Shown here: one piece after another, positions 23,516 to 25,745 of the stretch
How positions within the stretch are numbered: position 1 is the stretch's first letter
How the letters are laid out: every line of letters starts with the position of its first letter
DNA from: a virus
IMG/VR virus record: IMGVR_UViG_3300006119_000059
Coordinates: 1-25,745 of that record
Length of the DNA: 25,745 bases
Direction: 5' to 3' (one strand)
Translations under genes and position numbers: made by a program
The notes under the pieces: generated by a model
Told to the model about the DNA's origin: nothing
The model's database searches: none
Seen by the model: the letters and a program-made list of their open reading frames with translations, nothing else

Positions 23516-23701
23516 TTAAATGACTTTTTTAGTATCACCAGGATTACTTGTGGTCATCATATTTTTAAATCCAGCTTTAGGTGCTGAAGTTAAACCACCA
23601 AATTGTGAATATCTTGGTGTATTAATGATTTGACCATTTTTCTGGTTGTTGTCGGTAGGTCTACGAGGAGATGCTGCACCTCTTGGTTTAAACAGTTCCA
23701 T
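23516..23701 (-). CDS. Hypothetical small head-region protein (61 aa)
   Basis: I use ATG 23699-23701 (MELFKPRGAASPRRPTDNNQ), which has AAAGGAAA before it; a longer upstream frame reads out of register through the preceding gene. The protein is basic, Pro/Asn/Gly-rich and probably disordered, containing RYSQFGGLTSAPKAGFKNMM. No family is recognised. It lies between the 173-aa protein and the scaffold. Confidence 0.7.
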   Translation of the reverse strand: MELFKPRGAASPRRPTDNNQKNGQIINTPRYSQFGGLTSAPKAGFKNMMTTSNPGDTKKVI

Positions 23702-23711
23702 ACTATTTCCT

Positions 23712-24233
23712 TTACATAGGTTGTGGTGGAGGCATACCACCAGGAGGAGGACCACCAGCACCAGCGCCCATTGGAGGCATTGGAGGAGAAGGTGCGCCAC
23801 CAGGTGACATACCAGGAATCAACGGTGCTTGTTGCATTGCTTTACCTTCAGGCGTTGCACCACCAGCTTGAGGTAATTGTTGTAACATTTGCATGATTTC
23901 AGTTGGTTGCAAAGAATTCGTTTTTGCTCTCTTTGCACCGAGAATTGTTGTCAAGGTACGAATACCATTTAATACTTTTTGACCTTCTTCTGATTCACTG
24001 CCAAGTGCAGGCAATGCTTGCTCTAATAAATCCATTGCCATTGCAATGTTCACTAATGATGCCTCACGATTTCCCATCTTGGGTTCTGGTGTTGACATGG
24101 GAGAAGCCATAGGCGCACTACTGGGATCAGAGATACCTGTTGGTGTTTCAGGAACGGGTGGCTTTCCACCAGGAGTTGCTCCATCCTTTTGGCTTTTCAA
24201 CAAGTTCATCAACTGATCTGGCGGCATGCTCAT
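23712..24233 (-). CDS. Pro/Gly/Met-rich head-region protein (173 aa)
   Basis: A disordered N-terminus (Pro/Ser-rich, about 18-52) leads to a helical core (ASLVNIAMAMDLLEQALPAL, 58-77, then KVLNGIRTLTTILGAKRAK). The C-terminus is very Pro/Gly/Met/Gln-rich. It sits between portal and scaffold, where phages often encode a head-assembly or portal-associated protein; the exact role is unknown. AGGA lies 8 bases before its ATG. The leader is the structured intergenic region at 24234-24357. Confidence 0.75.
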   Translation of the reverse strand: MSMPPDQLMNLLKSQKDGATPGGKPPVPETPTGISDPSSAPMASPMSTPEPKMGNREASLVNIAMAMDLLEQALPALGSESEEGQKVLNGIRTLTTILGAKRAKTNSLQPTEIMQMLQQLPQAGGATPEGKAMQQAPLIPGMSPGGAPSPPMPPMGAGAGGPPPGGMPPPQPM

Positions 24234-24357
24234 AGTTATTTCCTATTCAATTACAAGAAAGATTAAACCTTTCTATCAAAATGTCAAGTAGGGGGTAATA
24301 TTTCTATTCCCACCCCCAAAGGGAGGTTAAACGGTCAAACCGTAGAATCCTTGCGGA
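24234..24357 (-). promoter_or_regulatory. Structured leader with hairpins and a possible promoter
   Basis: This 124-base stretch contains no gene that I can support. On the minus strand it holds a GCAA-tetraloop hairpin beginning in the preceding stop (24346-24359), a small hairpin ACGGT-TTG-ACCGT (24331-24343), and a GGGGGT/ACCCCC pair (24291-24296 with 24312-24317). Next comes a perfect TTGACA (24282-24287) with TTTAAT only 14 bases on (24262-24267), shorter than the usual 16-18 spacing. It could be a terminator-promoter unit, but the promoter is weakly supported. Confidence 0.35.
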
Positions 24358-24396
24358 TTACTTACGACCTTTACGACCTTTTCTTCCTTTACGCAT
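24358..24396 (-). CDS. Tiny Arg/Lys/Gly peptide (12 aa)
   Basis: The ORF MRKGRKGRKGRK has ATG 24394-24396, a GGAG ribosome site 7 bases upstream and a TAA stop. It is three and a half near-copies of a Lys-Gly-Arg unit, strongly cationic, so it could bind nucleic acid or membrane. A GTG at 24447 would give 29 residues (MLAANPNRWTAWIRRFS before the basic part). It could instead be a chance ORF in a structured RNA region. Confidence 0.45.
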   Translation of the reverse strand: MRKGRKGRKGRK

Positions 24397-24474
24397 GGAA
24401 AATCTCCTAATCCAAGCGGTCCACCGATTTGGGTTGGCAGCCAACACCCTTTCCTTCTCACAGGAAACCCGTGT
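24397..24474 (-). other. GC-rich structured gap between two tiny ORFs
   Basis: This stretch has 41 of 78 bases G or C by my count, well above its AT-rich surroundings. On the minus strand I see a hairpin TTTCCT-GTGAGA-AGGAAA with outer ACAC/GTGT pairing, then GTTGG-CTG-CCAAC, then AATC...GATT closing CGG-TGGA-CCG. It stays open in the frame of both neighbours. It may be a structured RNA or leader; the function is unknown. Confidence 0.35.
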
Positions 24475-24633
24475 TTATCCCCTCGTAGGTCTACCGCCAT
24501 AATCTTTGCGAGTCCCACGACTAAAACTTTTAATACCAGTATTTTTGTACTGCATAGATGGCGTAGCACTTCTCTTTAAAGTTTCCGTAGATACTTTAGG
24601 TTGATCAGCTCTGGGCGCTACATTAATTGCCAT
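24475..24633 (-). CDS. Small basic protein after the portal (52 aa)
   Basis: The protein starts MAINVAPRADQPKVSTETLK and ends FSRGTRKDYGGRPTRG, basic and probably disordered. Its ATG overlaps the portal stop as TGATG, and a GGAGGA ribosome site lies immediately upstream, which makes the start convincing. The alternative frame through this region (24327-24569) has no ribosome site and overlaps several signals, so I discarded it. The function is unknown; a head-assembly role is possible from place. Confidence 0.7.
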   Translation of the reverse strand: MAINVAPRADQPKVSTETLKRSATPSMQYKNTGIKSFSRGTRKDYGGRPTRG

Positions 24634-25745
24634 CATTCCTCCATCTTCATTTTATGCTGTTCTTTACCTTTTTGACCTTGAGGTTGCGGTTGTGTTGCTT
24701 TTTTCGCTTCCTCTTGCTTTAAACGGTCTTTCAGTAATTGTTTCATTGGTGGCTCTAATAAGTCAAGTAAAGATTCTTTACTAATTGCTTGCGCCTTAAA
24801 TAAATTAAATGCTAACTGTTTTAAATCCTCTGTAAAGATAGGACTATTGGAGTGAGCATCCACTTTTACTACAAAATCGTCTGTAAATTGTTCTGCAATA
24901 AACAGTTTACCGTCTACATCTTTAAAATGCGTATCATCATAATTTTTCATGAGTTTTAAATACAAAGTAGCCACTTTTTCAAGGCTATCTTCTACAATCA
25001 AAGCTCTTTTCTTAGCTCTAGAGCTACCAAGACGTGCTAATTGGCTTGCATGACCTTGAGAACGGACTCCAGACTCACCTTTACCTGATAATACGTTAGA
25101 AATACCAGAAACTTCACTAAACATAGCGTCAATTTCATGGATGACTTCAAATAAATCAGGTGGCATCTCAGGAGCAAGGTTTTCAACCCTCGCACCAGGC
25201 ATATCACTAGCAATATGGCTTCCAGCACGGTTTAAAGCCAAGAATTTCTCATCCATGATGCCACTAATACCTGAAAACACTCTTGGAGGAGCTACTTGTT
25301 TACTTAACAAGTCTAAAATCTCTGTCATACGGGTATTTCTAAGTTGTTGAAGGTTTACTAGCTTAGAAACTTCCGACACACCCCAAAAATAATCGTATTG
25401 AGGGACTGGGCATATCTGTACAAAAGGACATTCACCTTTTAAAAACATACTTTCACCAGGTCTGTCATAAATAACCACATTAGGATTAGCAATGGTTACT
25501 ACTTGATAATCTTGCGTATCATCGTTCCATAACCAACACTCACGCATTTCCACCATATCTTCAGCAACTCTAGCTTTGTAACGGTTTGTGCCGTACAACT
25601 CCATATTGACATTACCGTAGATAGTAGGGTTAGTTTGGGACATAACAATACGGTTTACTGCGTCTGGAATCTCAGATTCTTGTACTCGAACACCACCAAC
25701 CACCCTTTTAATGATGGCATCACGTTGCGGATGGGAATAAAGACG
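24633..25745 (-). CDS. Portal protein (5' end outside window)
   Basis: The frame stays open to the window edge; the apparent GTG start at 25703 is internal, since RLYSHPQRDAIIKRVVGG reads on upstream. Visible features fit a podoviral (P22/BPP-1-type) portal: WLWNDDTQDYQVVTIANPNV, YDRPGESMFLKGECPFVQIC, YDYFWGVSEVSKLVNLQQLR, SEVSGISNVLSGKGESGVRS and RAKKRALIVEDSLEKVATLY, ending in a charged Gln/Lys-rich tail. The portal ring is the capsid vertex through which DNA is packed and released. It is the most upstream gene seen here; a terminase is expected beyond the edge. Its TGA overlaps the next ATG. Confidence 0.9.
   Translation of the reverse strand, partial: RLYSHPQRDAIIKRVVGGVRVQESEIPDAVNRIVMSQTNPTIYGNVNMELYGTNRYKARVAEDMVEMRECWLWNDDTQDYQVVTIANPNVVIYDRPGESMFLKGECPFVQICPVPQYDYFWGVSEVSKLVNLQQLRNTRMTEILDLLSKQVAPPRVFSGISGIMDEKFLALNRAGSHIASDMPGARVENLAPEMPPDLFEVIHEIDAMFSEVSGISNVLSGKGESGVRSQGHASQLARLGSSRAKKRALIVEDSLEKVATLYLKLMKNYDDTHFKDVDGKLFIAEQFTDDFVVKVDAHSNSPIFTEDLKQLAFNLFKAQAISKESLLDLLEPPMKQLLKDRLKQEEAKKATQPQPQGQKGKEQHKMKMEE

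Noticed and set aside
24262-24287. Sigma-70 promoter (TTGACA / TTTAAT)
   Set aside because: The -35 match is exact but the spacing is only 14 bases and AT-rich DNA gives such matches by chance; kept only as a low-confidence part of the leader.
24397-24474. tRNA-like gene
   Set aside because: Hairpins are present but there is no T-loop consensus, acceptor stem or anticodon arrangement.
24327-24569. 80-aa ORF on the minus strand
   Set aside because: It runs out of frame through the 52-aa gene, the GC-rich gap and the 12-residue ORF, and lacks a ribosome site; the two small ORFs have better start signals.

Overview
The window is a 25.7 kb piece of a tailed bacteriophage, or possibly a prophage, with AT-rich DNA. 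It carries almost the whole virion-structure and lysis region. I see a portal, scaffold, major capsid protein, head-tail connector, beta-propeller-type nozzle and tailspike, then a run of Gly/Ala/Gln-rich or coiled-coil internal virion proteins. There is no tail sheath, tube or canonical tape measure, so I infer a short-tailed (podovirus-type) particle. The gene order recalls BPP-1/BcepC6B-like podoviruses (from memory of the families, not a search). The host cannot be read from the sequence. The small accessory protein families and low GC would fit an aquatic proteobacterium, but this is a guess. No integrase, polymerase, terminase, reverse transcriptase, tRNA or CRISPR was seen.

Layout. The right edge is the 3' part of the portal gene, and everything from 25745 down to 1725 is transcribed leftwards. 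Head module (25745-20734): portal, two tiny basic ORFs in a GC-rich structured island, a Pro/Gly/Met-rich protein, a small protein, scaffold, major capsid, two beta-rich small proteins (decoration or fibre candidates) and a 111-aa protein. Tail module (20719-15715): connector, nozzle, beta-helix tailspike and a short tail-associated protein. Next comes a cluster of four small genes (15708-14516), two of them membrane proteins. The internal-virion/ejection module (14516-8682) holds four large proteins. It is followed by two small proteins and an 865-aa mosaic structural protein (8685-5632). Lysis module (5622-3976): three tiny genes, a 3-TM holin-like protein, a 2-TM holin-like protein and a GH108-type endolysin. 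A small basic protein follows, then a sugar-related pair: a HAD-superfamily protein and an FkbM-type methyltransferase.

On the + strand, 1-1741 carries the end of one gene, a small phage protein and a double-domain glycosyltransferase. This strand converges on the methyltransferase with a 17-bp 3' overlap. Glycosyltransferase, HAD protein and methyltransferase therefore sit tail-to-tail and probably modify a glycan of the host surface or the virion.

Genes are packed with 1-4 bp stop/start overlaps (TAATG, ATGA), which suggests translational coupling along long transcripts. The most unusual points are: an exact 23-bp repeat that forms two successive gene junctions (83-105, 340-362); the two-glycosyltransferase fusion with a ribosome site at the domain joint; modular beta domains inserted into the connector and nozzle; three identical 39-bp repeats in an internal virion gene; hairpins before the capsid gene and across its stop codon; and the GC-rich structured island encoding a 12-residue Arg/Lys/Gly peptide.
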